DNA from: Arthrobacter sp. zg-Y1110
GTDB taxonomy: Bacteria; Actinomycetota; Actinomycetes; Actinomycetales; Micrococcaceae
Assembly (NCBI RefSeq): GCF_025244865.1
Contig: NZ_CP104272.1
Span: forward strand, 2,480,001 to 2,544,000
Length of the DNA: 64,000 nucleotides
Direction of reading: 5' to 3'
Every line of letters starts with the position of its first letter. Positions within the stretch are counted from its first letter, which is position 1. Of the stretch, positions 38,346 to 47,334 are shown piece by piece. Under the pieces are notes generated by a model that was not told the origin of the DNA, ran no database searches, and worked only from the letters and a program-made list of their open reading frames with translations. The position numbers were made by a program, and so were the translations under genes.

Positions 38346-40376
38346 CTACCAGCTGACCGCCTGGTGGAATCTTTGCTCGAATTCCGTGGCCATGGACGCC
38401 GTAAAGCCGGCGGTCAGGTGGTTGTCGTCGAGGTAGACGTAGGTGTTCCCGATCACCGGCGTGCAGAGCCCCCCGGGACAGATCAGATCCGAGAAGTCGA
38501 TGAATGAAGTGCCTCCGGCGTATTCGGCGGGCGGAAACACCGGGGACAGCTGGAGCGGAACGGCGCAGGCTTCGGGACCATTCACCTCGGCACAGACCTG
38601 CATGTCGAAGGCGAAGCGGGGATTGTCGCGGATACCGACGACTTCGATTCCAGCGTCACTGAGCTGTTCGGCCGCATCCGGGAAACCGTCCATCATGGGG
38701 TCGGCGCCTTGGTCGGCCCTCGCCGCAGTGGCAACGGTAACCACGGCATCGGGCTTCATCTCCAGGGCGTACTCAGTTGCCGCCTCGTTGAACCGGCTGC
38801 AGCCCTGCGGATCATTATCCGAAACGTCACCGTAGGGACAGCCGCCCCGCAGCAAAGCTACGATCCGATAGTTGTGCGTTTCGGCCATCGGTTCGATCGC
38901 TTCGATCCACTGCTGCGCATGCGAGCTGCCGATGACAAGGATCGTCCGCTCCGCCGAACCGGTGTTCGAGGTGCTGAAGCAGCCGTCTTCGAGAATCGGG
39001 TCCGACGGGCCGTCCGGGATCTGCGAGCATTTCAGCGGGAGGTCTCCCCAGCTCTGCGGATCGGCGGCCGATGCCGGACGGACCGGCACTCCCGTCGGCG
39101 CGCCGTCGTATCCCGGAAGGAGGACCCGCGCCCCGGGGTAGTTGATTTCGGCTTCCGCCTGCAGCTTGTCATCCTGCACCTTGAGCGCATATTGCACGCC
39201 CGCCAACGGCACCGCCACCACGGCTAAGCATGCCACTATCACGGTGACGGCGCGCTTCCCGGCAGCCGGTCCCTGCACCGCACGGAGGGGATTGTCTACA
39301 AAGCGGGTTGTCAGATACGCCAGTGCCAGTGAAAGCGCAATGATGAACGAACCCCCGACAAGCCCCACTTCCTGCCGGTCCCGCCAGGCAAGGTAAATGA
39401 CCAGCACGGGCCAGTGCCACAGATAAAGCGCATAGGACATATCCCCCATCCGCACCAGGGGGCCCCAGGACAGGAACCGGTCCACACCGAAACGGCTGCC
39501 GGTCTGTCCGGCCAGGATTACCAGCGCCGCCGCCACCAGGGGCCAAAGCGCCACAAACCCGGGGAACTGCCCCTGCACGTCGAGGATGAACCCGCCGCTA
39601 AGGATCGCGGCCAGGCCGATCCATCCGGCGGCTACCCTCAGGCCCCTGCCCGGATGCAGGTAGGGAAGGGCAAGGGCGAGCAAGGTGCCGAAGGCAAATT
39701 CCCACAACCGCGTACGGGTATCGAAGTAGGCGTGGGCCTGGTTTGTGTAGGTCTCAATGACAGAGAAGGCCAGAGACGCTGCAAAGACCACCCCGAAAAC
39801 CCCTAGGACAACACTGCGGAACCGCTTCCGCCATGCCCTGGCAATCAGGGCACAGAGCGCAAACAGCAACGGCCAGAGGATGAAGACCTGGCCCTGTACC
39901 GACAGCGACCAGAAATGCTGGAACGGGCTCGCGACGCTGTGGTCTGCCGCGTAGTAGTCCACGGAGTTCGCGGCCAGGGCCCAGTTCTGTACGTACAGCA
40001 GCGACGTCCAGGCCTGGGAGAAGATCTCCGTCCACCGGCTTCGGGGCACGAACAGCACCGTAGCGACGAGCGTACCCAGGATCACGACCGCCGCGGCGGG
40101 CAGCAGGCGTTTGAAAACACGCGTCCAGTACTGCCGCAGGTGCAGTCCCTGGCCGGTCTCGCCTTTCCGGATGAAGGAGAGCGAGAGCAGGAAAGCAGAG
40201 ACCAGGAGGAAGACGTCCACACCCCCGGACACCCGGCCGAACCAGATGTGGTAGCTGGCCACCATGAGGACTGCCAGCGCCCGGAGGCCCTGTACCTCTG
40301 GTCGGTATCCGGGTTTGGCTGCCGTCGGCGAAAGCCGGTCCGCTGACTGCGGGAAAAACGAAATCTGGCGGGTCAC
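38346..40376 (-). CDS. OafA/YrhL-type acyltransferase with C-terminal SGNH domain
   Basis: This 676-residue membrane enzyme has an N-terminal acyltransferase-3 domain with about ten helices (GYRPEVQGLRALAVLMV; HIWFGRVSGGVDVFL; FWSLSVQGQVFILWP) and a C-terminal outer SGNH domain (VIGSSHAQQWIEA, then HLTAG late). Such proteins O-acetylate sugars of surface polymers. One deviation is VQGQVF where many members have VEEQFY. GTG at 40376 has AAAGG about six bases upstream; GTG at 40406 has none. It lies 139 bases beyond the glf start on the same strand. Confidence 0.85.
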   Translation of the reverse strand: MTRQISFFPQSADRLSPTAAKPGYRPEVQGLRALAVLMVASYHIWFGRVSGGVDVFLLVSAFLLSLSFIRKGETGQGLHLRQYWTRVFKRLLPAAAVVILGTLVATVLFVPRSRWTEIFSQAWTSLLYVQNWALAANSVDYYAADHSVASPFQHFWSLSVQGQVFILWPLLFALCALIARAWRKRFRSVVLGVFGVVFAASLAFSVIETYTNQAHAYFDTRTRLWEFAFGTLLALALPYLHPGRGLRVAAGWIGLAAILSGGFILDVQGQFPGFVALWPLVAAALVILAGQTGSRFGVDRFLSWGPLVRMGDMSYALYLWHWPVLVIYLAWRDRQEVGLVGGSFIIALSLALAYLTTRFVDNPLRAVQGPAAGKRAVTVIVACLAVVAVPLAGVQYALKVQDDKLQAEAEINYPGARVLLPGYDGAPTGVPVRPASAADPQSWGDLPLKCSQIPDGPSDPILEDGCFSTSNTGSAERTILVIGSSHAQQWIEAIEPMAETHNYRIVALLRGGCPYGDVSDNDPQGCSRFNEAATEYALEMKPDAVVTVATAARADQGADPMMDGFPDAAEQLSDAGIEVVGIRDNPRFAFDMQVCAEVNGPEACAVPLQLSPVFPPAEYAGGTSFIDFSDLICPGGLCTPVIGNTYVYLDDNHLTAGFTASMATEFEQRFHQAVSW

Positions 40377-40567
40377 ACTGGCCTTTCTGAAGTGAGAATC
40401 CCCCACATGGAGTTTACTGCTGCCACCTCACCTTCCCTGCACAGGCGGTGCCCTCCGAGCCGTTATCCCCAGGTCCGGACCGCGGCGACTGATGCCGTCG
40501 GGCGGCCCGTACGCTGAATTTCCTCAACAGCAGGCTCGGCGAAACCGCCGCACGGTTTGGAGGGAAT

Positions 40568-43500
40568 TTGCTGCTTCATGTGACCATTGCCTCGGCGCCG
40601 GGCACGGTTCCGCCGGCGGGCATGACCCGGCGTGAGTTGGTGATCAAGATGACTGCAGCACTTTCCGGAAGCGCTGTAGCGGCCCTCCTTGAGCAGCGCT
40701 ACGGCCAGGGACGGTATACGATCCACGGTTCCGCGCTGGAGGAGCTGACGCCAGGCGAAGCCCCGTTCATCACCGGAGCCGTGATCCTCCATTCCACGGG
40801 ATCACCCGACGGCGTCCCCGGCGCCGATGCGGCTCACCCAGGCGCCCCTCCCCTGCGCCTGGCTGTCTGCGCCGGACCGGATGCCGGGAGCATCATTGCC
40901 CTGCAACGGGGTATCCACACCATCGGCAGGGCGGGACCGGCGGACGGCGGGGCCCCGCCGCAGATCGGCATTGCCGACCCGGCCTTGTCCCGGCAGCACG
41001 CGGAGCTGGTTGTGGGAGCCGAAACAGTGCTGCTTAGGGATCTGGGTTCCGCCAACGGCACCTGGGTCGACGGCCGCCGCGTCCGCAGGGCCGCTGTGGA
41101 TACCGGCTCTACCCTGAGGTTTGGCTACAGCAGTTGCCGGCTGTTCCTTCCCTCCGCGTGGCAGGAGGCGCCGGGTCCTCCGGAAGACCCCTTCCAGCCA
41201 CTGACCGTCCGGTTTCCGGAGCACGGAGCCAAAACCGGGCTTCTCCTGGTGGGGGCGCTGCTTCCGTTGGTCCTGGGCATCGTGCTCGCATTGGCGACCG
41301 GCATGTGGATGTTCCTCGCCTTCAGCGCCGTCTCCGCAGTCACCGCCCTGATCACCGCTGCTGGTGCCCGCCGCCGGCGCCGCGAACAGGCCGCTGAAAT
41401 TGCCCGGGCTGCGGAAGAGGACGGTACACGGCGGAGACTGGCTGCACCGGATCCCGGAGCGACCGCATTGGCCGTGGAATCAGTGCTGCAGCGGAACGGC
41501 CGGGTGCCCAGCACCCCGGTGTGTCCGGTGCGGATCGGAGCGGGCACGCAGCCGGCGAACCTGGAGGCGGTTCCGCCGCAGCCGCATTTCGCACCGCCGC
41601 AGCTGACTGAGGTACCGGTGGTCCTGTTCCTGGGGAAGGACCGGGAGATCTGCCTGCAGGGGTCCGCGCGTGATACTGCTGCCCTGGGGAGAACACTGCT
41701 CCTGCAGGCGTCCGCCGCGGCCGGCCCGCTCATTGTCTGTGTCGGGACCGCCGCAGAACTGGAAACATCCGCCAGGTTCCTGCCCCGCGTCGCCCTTGCG
41801 GCGCTGCCGGCGGCTTCGCCTGCGGCCGTCGGTTCCGCTTCCGCCCGCTTACGCACCCTTATAAGCGATCTCCCCGTTCCCGCCGGAGACGACCCGTTCG
41901 TCCTGTTCGTCCACCGTTCCTGGGCGGAGCACGCCGGGCAGCTGCTCCAGGCCCTGCCCGAACCCCACTTTGCACACGCGGGCATCATCAGGATCGGGGG
42001 GCCGCCCGCGCCGGTGACCGTGACGCTGCTGGGAGGCCGTGGAACCTTTGCGTCGGGGGGATCCACTTTCGACTTTGTTCCCGACTTGATCCAGCCTGGC
42101 ACCTTCGAGCGGCTCAGTCGGCGGCTGGCGGCCCGCCGGCTCCCGATCCCGCTGCCCGCCGAGGCACCGGGCAGGCTCCCATCCTCAGCCGCTTTCGACG
42201 AATTCCATCCGCTGTCACCGGATCAGCTCCTGGGCGGTTGGCAGGCAAATGCCCGGGTTGACGGCGGCGCGGCCGTCGTCGGTGTCTCACCATCCGGGCC
42301 GGTAACCCTGGACCTGGATAAGGACGGCCCGCATTTCCTGGTGGCGGGAACCACCGGGTCCGGAAAATCCGAGTTCCTGCGCACCTTCGTGGGTTCCCTG
42401 GCTGCTTCGCATCCCCCAACGCTGTTCACCGTCCTGCTGATCGATTTCAAGGGAGGGTCCGGCCTTGGCCCCCTCGCCCCGTTGCCGCACTCCGTGGGAC
42501 TCCTGACCGATTTCTCCGCAGAGACCGTAGCGCGGGCGCTTGTCTCGCTGCGTGCCGAGGTCCGCCGCCGGGAAGTTCTTCTCGCCGGCGCGGGGGCGGA
42601 CAACCTTTCCGCCTACAACGCGGGACGCAGCCCGGCGGAGGGGCTCCCCCGGTTGCTGGTGGTGGTTGACGAATTCCGGATGCTCGCGGACGAGGTGCCT
42701 GCTGCCCTTCCCGAACTGCTGCGGATTGCCGCCATCGGACGTTCGCTCGGGCTGCATCTCCTGCTGGCAACGCAGCGCCCCCAGGGAGCCATCACCACCG
42801 ACATCCGGGCGAACATTGCCACGAGCATCGCACTGCGCGTTCAGTCCGGCGTCGAGTCCCGCGACGTCATCAACACGGACACGGCGGCCGCCATCCCTCC
42901 GGACATTCCGGGACGGGCCTACGTCAGCAAAGGAGGCCTGCCCCCGCACCTGTTTCAAAGCCTGTCCACGTCCCTGCGCGGCGGGACGGGCGAGAGCCCC
43001 CTCAAGGAACTGGCGGAGCATTACCGTTCCCCGGGTGCCGACGCTGTGGGAGACCCGAAGGCGCTGAACCGGGTGGTTTCCGCAGTTCGGGCGGCAGCTG
43101 CCATCGGGGGATTTCCTGTTCCGTTCAGCCCAGTACGGCCGCCCCTCCCCTCTTCCTTGACCGCGGAACAGCTCACCCGCTGCGCCGACGACATCCTGGA
43201 GCGGCTGCCGGGTGGCCTAGTGCTCGGCCTGCTGGACGAACCGGGAAAACAACGGCAGCGCACACTGTGCTGGCATCCAGATGCAGACTCGCATCTGGCG
43301 CTCCTGGGTGCCCCGAGGTCCGGGGCTCCGGACGCCCTTGAGCTCATCGCCGGGATGCACCTCGCCGAATTGCCCGGCCGGCATCTGTACATTCTGGACT
43401 CGGACGGCAGCCTTGCCTGGCTCGCGGCCGCAGAGCAGACCGGCGCCTATGTGGGCGCCGATGACACGGCCCGCGCCGCCCGTGTCCTGGCCTATCTGGG

Positions 43501-44614
43501 TTCCCTGATCCTCCAGGCTCCGGCGCCTGCGACGTCCCGGGCACCGGGCGGCCGCAGGCAGGCCGGAAGCGTCGACCCGCAGCACTCCGGCATTGGCATG
43601 GCCGCCGACGGCAGAGCCGCTGGAGGGACCACGCTAATCATTACCGGCTGGGCCCGCTGGTGTACGGCGTTCCGGGCCGGCCGCGGGCTGTCCGGGGAAG
43701 AGGATCTGGCGGACCTTGTCCGAGACGGGGAACGGGCCGGTATCTGCGTCGTGCTGGCCGGGGACCGGGAGGTCCTCAATGCCCGCTTCTTTCCCCACAT
43801 CCCCAACCGCATGTTCTTCCCCGCGGATGCCAGCGCCGAAACACTGCTGATCTGGCCACGGCTTCCGCCCATGGACCGGGTGAGGGGACGCGCCTTGGTT
43901 CAAGGACGATGCGGAACCGCAGAAGGTCTGTCTGCCCAGCTGCTCGCGCACGACCCACGGGAAGATCCGGAGCAGCTGATGCCGCTGCCGCCGGGCCGCC
44001 GGCGGCCGCACCGGATTGAAAACCTGCCTGTGTCCGTCCAGCCCTCAGCACTGGGGCCGGCTCCGACGACGGACCATCTGCCCGTTGGTGTGTACGGAGA
44101 CGAACTCGACACCGCTTCAGTCCGGATGCCGCCCGGATCGGTTTTCCTGGTGGCCGGGCCGCGGGCTTCGGGCCGAACTTCGTTCCTGCGTCAACTGCAG
44201 CGCGCCGCCGACTCCTCCCTGGAGTGTTGCCTGGTGTCGACCCAGGAAGAACTGGAACCGGTGTTTTCCGCCATGGAACGGCAGCAGGAGGATCTGCGCC
44301 GCTTCCTGATCCTGGTGGACGACTCGGATTCCCTGCCGGCGCCGTCCCATCAGAGACTCGCCGGGGTCCAGGCACGAGGCGCCAGGATTGTCCTCGCGGC
44401 AGTGTCCGGGCACCAGTTGACTGCGCGCGTCCCGCTGGCCTTGCACATCCGATCGGCACCGCACGGGGCACTGCTGCGGCCCGTGACGCAGGCGGACGGG
44501 GACGTGTTCGGCGTGCGGGTTGATCCGGCCGCCCGCCGTCCGCCGGGCCGGTGCTACCTCGTCGACGGGACCGAGGTCCTCGAAGCGCAGGCAGCCTATG
44601 ATCCTGCCGACTAA
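40568..44614 (+). CDS. FHA-FtsK/SpoIIIE ATPase, EssC/EccC-like (type VII secretion type)
   Basis: This 1348-residue protein has a ubiquitin-like or pre-FHA N-terminus, an FHA domain (about 110-190; GRAGPAD, SRQHAEL and GSANGTWVDG), and two membrane segments at 224-266. The first FtsK/SpoIIIE ATPase has Walker A GTTGSGKS (594-601) and Walker B LLVVVDEF (696-703). Two later ATPase domains have degenerate P-loops: GAPRSGAP near 915 and GPRASGRTS near 1200, where R replaces the lysine. This layout fits EssC of T7SSb and actinobacterial relatives. No WXG100, EccB, EccD or mycosin gene lies beside it. It starts at TTG, with GGAGG four bases upstream. Confidence 0.85.
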   Translation: MLLHVTIASAPGTVPPAGMTRRELVIKMTAALSGSAVAALLEQRYGQGRYTIHGSALEELTPGEAPFITGAVILHSTGSPDGVPGADAAHPGAPPLRLAVCAGPDAGSIIALQRGIHTIGRAGPADGGAPPQIGIADPALSRQHAELVVGAETVLLRDLGSANGTWVDGRRVRRAAVDTGSTLRFGYSSCRLFLPSAWQEAPGPPEDPFQPLTVRFPEHGAKTGLLLVGALLPLVLGIVLALATGMWMFLAFSAVSAVTALITAAGARRRRREQAAEIARAAEEDGTRRRLAAPDPGATALAVESVLQRNGRVPSTPVCPVRIGAGTQPANLEAVPPQPHFAPPQLTEVPVVLFLGKDREICLQGSARDTAALGRTLLLQASAAAGPLIVCVGTAAELETSARFLPRVALAALPAASPAAVGSASARLRTLISDLPVPAGDDPFVLFVHRSWAEHAGQLLQALPEPHFAHAGIIRIGGPPAPVTVTLLGGRGTFASGGSTFDFVPDLIQPGTFERLSRRLAARRLPIPLPAEAPGRLPSSAAFDEFHPLSPDQLLGGWQANARVDGGAAVVGVSPSGPVTLDLDKDGPHFLVAGTTGSGKSEFLRTFVGSLAASHPPTLFTVLLIDFKGGSGLGPLAPLPHSVGLLTDFSAETVARALVSLRAEVRRREVLLAGAGADNLSAYNAGRSPAEGLPRLLVVVDEFRMLADEVPAALPELLRIAAIGRSLGLHLLLATQRPQGAITTDIRANIATSIALRVQSGVESRDVINTDTAAAIPPDIPGRAYVSKGGLPPHLFQSLSTSLRGGTGESPLKELAEHYRSPGADAVGDPKALNRVVSAVRAAAAIGGFPVPFSPVRPPLPSSLTAEQLTRCADDILERLPGGLVLGLLDEPGKQRQRTLCWHPDADSHLALLGAPRSGAPDALELIAGMHLAELPGRHLYILDSDGSLAWLAAAEQTGAYVGADDTARAARVLAYLGSLILQAPAPATSRAPGGRRQAGSVDPQHSGIGMAADGRAAGGTTLIITGWARWCTAFRAGRGLSGEEDLADLVRDGERAGICVVLAGDREVLNARFFPHIPNRMFFPADASAETLLIWPRLPPMDRVRGRALVQGRCGTAEGLSAQLLAHDPREDPEQLMPLPPGRRRPHRIENLPVSVQPSALGPAPTTDHLPVGVYGDELDTASVRMPPGSVFLVAGPRASGRTSFLRQLQRAADSSLECCLVSTQEELEPVFSAMERQQEDLRRFLILVDDSDSLPAPSHQRLAGVQARGARIVLAAVSGHQLTARVPLALHIRSAPHGALLRPVTQADGDVFGVRVDPAARRPPGRCYLVDGTEVLEAQAAYDPAD

Positions 44615-44669
44615 CGACGCGTGCTCCGGACGGTTGGTTTTCCGGGGACCGGCGGGACCGGGATGCCGG

Positions 44670-45092
44670 CTAGAAGGTTTTGCTGCTGTCCGTGAGCCGG
44701 CTGGTGTGAGCCAGGACAGGCTTTGTGAACAGGAGCAGCAGGACCGCCGCAGCGGGCAGCAGCAACCCGAGGCCGGCCAGGACCAGGCCTGCCTGCAGGG
44801 TCGGAACCGCCAGGATCACCACGAAGAGCTGCCAGACCAGGGCTGCGGAGCGGGTCCAGCGGTAACCGCGGAAAAAGAAGTGCCCCACTGCCAGCAGCCA
44901 CACTGCGAGGGCCACGGCGAAGACCAGCGTGAAGACGGCGCCGCCCATGGACAGCGGCGTGGAGGTCGCCAGTTGGTAGCCGTACCACGCCGCGAAACCA
45001 AGCAGGCAAAGGGCTTCGAGTACGAGCACGGCGGCGATGGCAAGCACAGCGGGGGCACGCTGCACCGAGGGAGGTTTCTGGGGTGTTGACAC
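44670..45092 (-). CDS. Small integral membrane protein of unknown function
   Basis: This 140-residue protein has four hydrophobic segments (about 14-36, 46-68, 82-98 and 100-120), the loop GHFFFRGYRWTRSAALVWQ and a short polar C-terminus. It resembles small conserved actinobacterial membrane proteins with no assigned role. It is convergent with the EssC-like gene. Confidence 0.75.
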   Translation of the reverse strand: MSTPQKPPSVQRAPAVLAIAAVLVLEALCLLGFAAWYGYQLATSTPLSMGGAVFTLVFAVALAVWLLAVGHFFFRGYRWTRSAALVWQLFVVILAVPTLQAGLVLAGLGLLLPAAAVLLLLFTKPVLAHTSRLTDSSKTF

Positions 45093-45488
45093 ACTGGCAG
45101 AATACCGGACATAGTTCCCCTTGGAGCCCCGAAGGAGCTCGGCGGCCCAGCAGACAACTCTTCACGGCCCCCGGCAAAGGGACCGGTTCGGCCCTGTCCT
45201 TACGTCACGTTGACCACCCGACCGACACCCGAGGTAAGCCGCAACAATGGCTGGTTGTGTGACTTCCGGAACTGGAACTAATAGCAATTCCCGGTTCGCT
45301 GCACACAGGTAATGTGATGCATCCCTCAGCCCTGCGGCCATATTTTCCGCTTGTTACCCCTTGTTTGCTTTGGCCGGACGTGCCACGCTAGAAGAAGGGA
45401 AAACAGGGGCCGAAACCGGCCCCTTTAGTTTGTAGTTGCTCGTGAATGTTTTCACAAACACGTAGGAGTCAACTTTTCAGAGGAGATA
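45093..45488. promoter_or_regulatory. Divergent intergenic region and whiB1 leader
   Basis: This 396-base stretch holds no credible gene. It is less G+C-rich than its flanks. A possible promoter for whiB1 is TTGCTT (45365-45370) with TAGAAG (45389-45394) 18 bases on. The leader then holds a hairpin (45405-45424) and AGGAG at 45481-45485. No confident operator is seen. Confidence 0.45.
45405..45424 (+). other. Terminator-like hairpin in the whiB1 leader
   Basis: Eight bases (45405-45412) pair exactly with 45417-45424 around the loop AAAC, followed by TTAGTTT. If transcription starts near 45400 the hairpin is the first structure of the mRNA, so it may stabilise the 5' end or act as an attenuator. 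Confidence 0.5.
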
Positions 45489-45497
45489 GTGATCAAC

Positions 45498-45746
45498 ATG
45501 GATTGGCGGAGCCGCGCAGCTTGCCTGGATAAAGATCCGGAGCTTTTCTTTCCCGTGGGCAATACCGGCCCGGCTCTTCTTCAGATCGAAGAAGCCAAGA
45601 GCGTCTGTCGCCGCTGCCCGGTGATCGACACCTGCCTCCAGTGGGCAATCGAAACCGGCCAGGACGCCGGCGTATGGGGCGGCATGAGCGAAGACGAACG
45701 CCGCGCGTTGAAGCGCCGCGCAGCGCGCGCCCGCCGCGCCTCGTAA
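45498..45746 (+). CDS. whiB1: WhiB-family transcriptional regulator, WhiB1 type
   Basis: This 82-residue [4Fe-4S] regulator begins MDWRSRAAC and has four cysteine ligands: C9, C37 and C40 in CRRC, and C46 after VIDT. GVWGGMSEDERRALKRR is the G[V/I]WGG turn and basic DNA-binding tail. DPELFFPVGN and the MDW start identify the WhiB1 branch, which is essential in mycobacteria and senses NO through its cluster. A GTG at 45489 has AGGAG only three bases upstream; MDW at 45498 fits the family but is 12 bases from it. A strong terminator follows. Confidence 0.93.
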   Translation: MDWRSRAACLDKDPELFFPVGNTGPALLQIEEAKSVCRRCPVIDTCLQWAIETGQDAGVWGGMSEDERRALKRRAARARRAS

Positions 45747-45774
45747 GCAGGACTTCCCCGGCGGAAATGATGCC

Positions 45775-45821
45775 GGTACAACAAAGGGCCGCTGCCATTG
45801 GCAGCGGCCCTTTGTTGTACC
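45775..45821. terminator. Very strong bidirectional terminator after whiB1
   Basis: Twenty-three bases (45775-45797) pair exactly with 45799-45821 and one base separates the arms. The stem has an A/T-rich portion near its outer ends. It lies between whiB1 and the convergent histidine kinase gene. Confidence 0.88.
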
Positions 45822-45840
45822 GGGTGCATCCCTGCTTAGA

Positions 45841-47322
45841 TCAGGTACGCCGGTATTCGGTATCCAGGCCCATGTCGATCCGGACTTCCGTACCGCCGCT
45901 TTCGCCTGCGGACCACTCGATGGTGCCGTCCAGTTCGCTCTGGACCAGGGTCCGGACAATCTGCAGGCCCAGGCCCTCCCGCCGCGGTCCGGGCGGCAGG
46001 CCCACGCCGTCGTCGCTCACCGTCACGGTGAGCCGTTCCTCACGGCCGGCTTCGCCGTGCCGCTGCGCAGCCAGTCCGACTGTGCCGCGACGGCCCGCCA
46101 GCCCGTGTTCAACCGCGTTGGTCACCAGTTCGTTGATGACCAGGGCCAGTGGAGTGGCAAGGTCGCTCGGAAGTTCGCCGAAGGATCCTTCGCGGCGGGT
46201 CCGGACTTCCTGCGTCGGCGAGGCAACTTCGGCGGACAGCCGGAACTGGCGGTCGATCAGCTCGTCGAAGTCCACGTTCTGCGTCAGGCCCTGGGACAGG
46301 GTCTCGTGCACCAGCGCGATGGTGGACACGCGGCGCATGGCCTGGGCAAGGCCCAGCTTGCCTTCATCGCTCTCCATCCGCCGTGACTGCATCCGCAGCA
46401 ACGCCGCAACGGTCTGGAGGTTGTTCTTCACCCGGTGGTGGATTTCGCGGATGGTGGCGTCTTTTGACACCAGTTCCATCTCGCGGCGGCGCAGTTCGGA
46501 GACATCGCGGCACAGAACCAGGGCACCGAAACGTTCCTTTTCGTCCCGCAGCGGGATGGCACGCAGGGAGAGGCTTACGCCGCGGGACTCGATCTCCGTC
46601 CGCCACGGCATCCGCCCGGTGACCACCAGCGGCAGTGTTTCATCAACCATGCGGCGGTCCTTGAGCAGCGCCGTGGTGATCTCCGCAAGGGAACGCCCCT
46701 CGAGGGTCTCCATGTCGCCCAGTCGGCGGAAAGCAGAGACGCCGTTAGGACTGGCGTACTGCACTATCCCTTCGGCATCAAGCCGGATCAGCCCGTCTCC
46801 CACGCGGGGAGCACCCCGGCGCGACCCGGTAGGCGTGGCGAAGTCGGGCCAGAGGCCCAGCGTTCCCATCCGCAGCAGGTCGTAGGCACATTGCCGGTAC
46901 GTCAGTTCCAGGCGCGAGGGCATCCGGGAGCTGGACAGGTCCATGTGTGAGGTCACCACAGCCAGGGTCCGGCCGTTGCGGACGAACGGAATCGCTTCCA
47001 CCCGCATGGCTGTTTCCGCGGTCCAGCTGGTTTCGCTGGACCGCTCTATGTGCTGGCTTCGCCAGGCAGCGTCGACCAGCGGGTGCAGGTCCGCGCGGAT
47101 GCGTTCGCCGACAAAGTCGCTGTGGAACACCGTGTGCGACGTCGACGGGCGGGCATGCGCCAGCGCCACGTAGCCGCCGTCGGGCACGGGGAACCACAAC
47201 GCCAGGTCGGCGAACGCGAGATCGGCAACAAGCTGCCAGTCCCCCACCAGCAGGTGCAGCCATTCGGCGTCGCCGGGGCCGAAATCCGCATGGTCCTTGA
47301 TCGGATCGGTAAAGATTGCCAC
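45841..47322 (-). CDS. pdtaS: Sensor histidine kinase, PdtaS-like
   Basis: This 493-residue cytoplasmic kinase has an N-terminal GAF-like domain (about 1-150), a PAS domain (about 170-285) and HisKA_2 with the phospho-acceptor motif REIHHRVKNNLQ (H295/H296). The HATPase domain follows, with INELVTNAVEHG, DDGVGLPPG and GLGLQIV. No membrane segment or signal is seen, as in mycobacterial PdtaS, which phosphorylates the RNA-binding antiterminator PdtaR. No pdtaR gene is visible here, so the partner lies elsewhere. Its start is 13 bases from the stop of the giant glutamate dehydrogenase gene upstream. Confidence 0.9.
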   Translation of the reverse strand: MAIFTDPIKDHADFGPGDAEWLHLLVGDWQLVADLAFADLALWFPVPDGGYVALAHARPSTSHTVFHSDFVGERIRADLHPLVDAAWRSQHIERSSETSWTAETAMRVEAIPFVRNGRTLAVVTSHMDLSSSRMPSRLELTYRQCAYDLLRMGTLGLWPDFATPTGSRRGAPRVGDGLIRLDAEGIVQYASPNGVSAFRRLGDMETLEGRSLAEITTALLKDRRMVDETLPLVVTGRMPWRTEIESRGVSLSLRAIPLRDEKERFGALVLCRDVSELRRREMELVSKDATIREIHHRVKNNLQTVAALLRMQSRRMESDEGKLGLAQAMRRVSTIALVHETLSQGLTQNVDFDELIDRQFRLSAEVASPTQEVRTRREGSFGELPSDLATPLALVINELVTNAVEHGLAGRRGTVGLAAQRHGEAGREERLTVTVSDDGVGLPPGPRREGLGLQIVRTLVQSELDGTIEWSAGESGGTEVRIDMGLDTEYRRT

Positions 47323-47334
47323 TGGTACCCCGGA

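Noticed and set aside
40407-45092. WXG100 substrate genes beside the EssC-like ATPase
   Set aside because: No small frame here encodes a helical protein of about 100 residues with a central WxG and a credible start; the short frames are shadows of the large gene.
45300-45330. CRP-like site (TGTGA) upstream of whiB1
   Set aside because: Only a left half-site is present; the right half does not match, so an operator cannot be supported.
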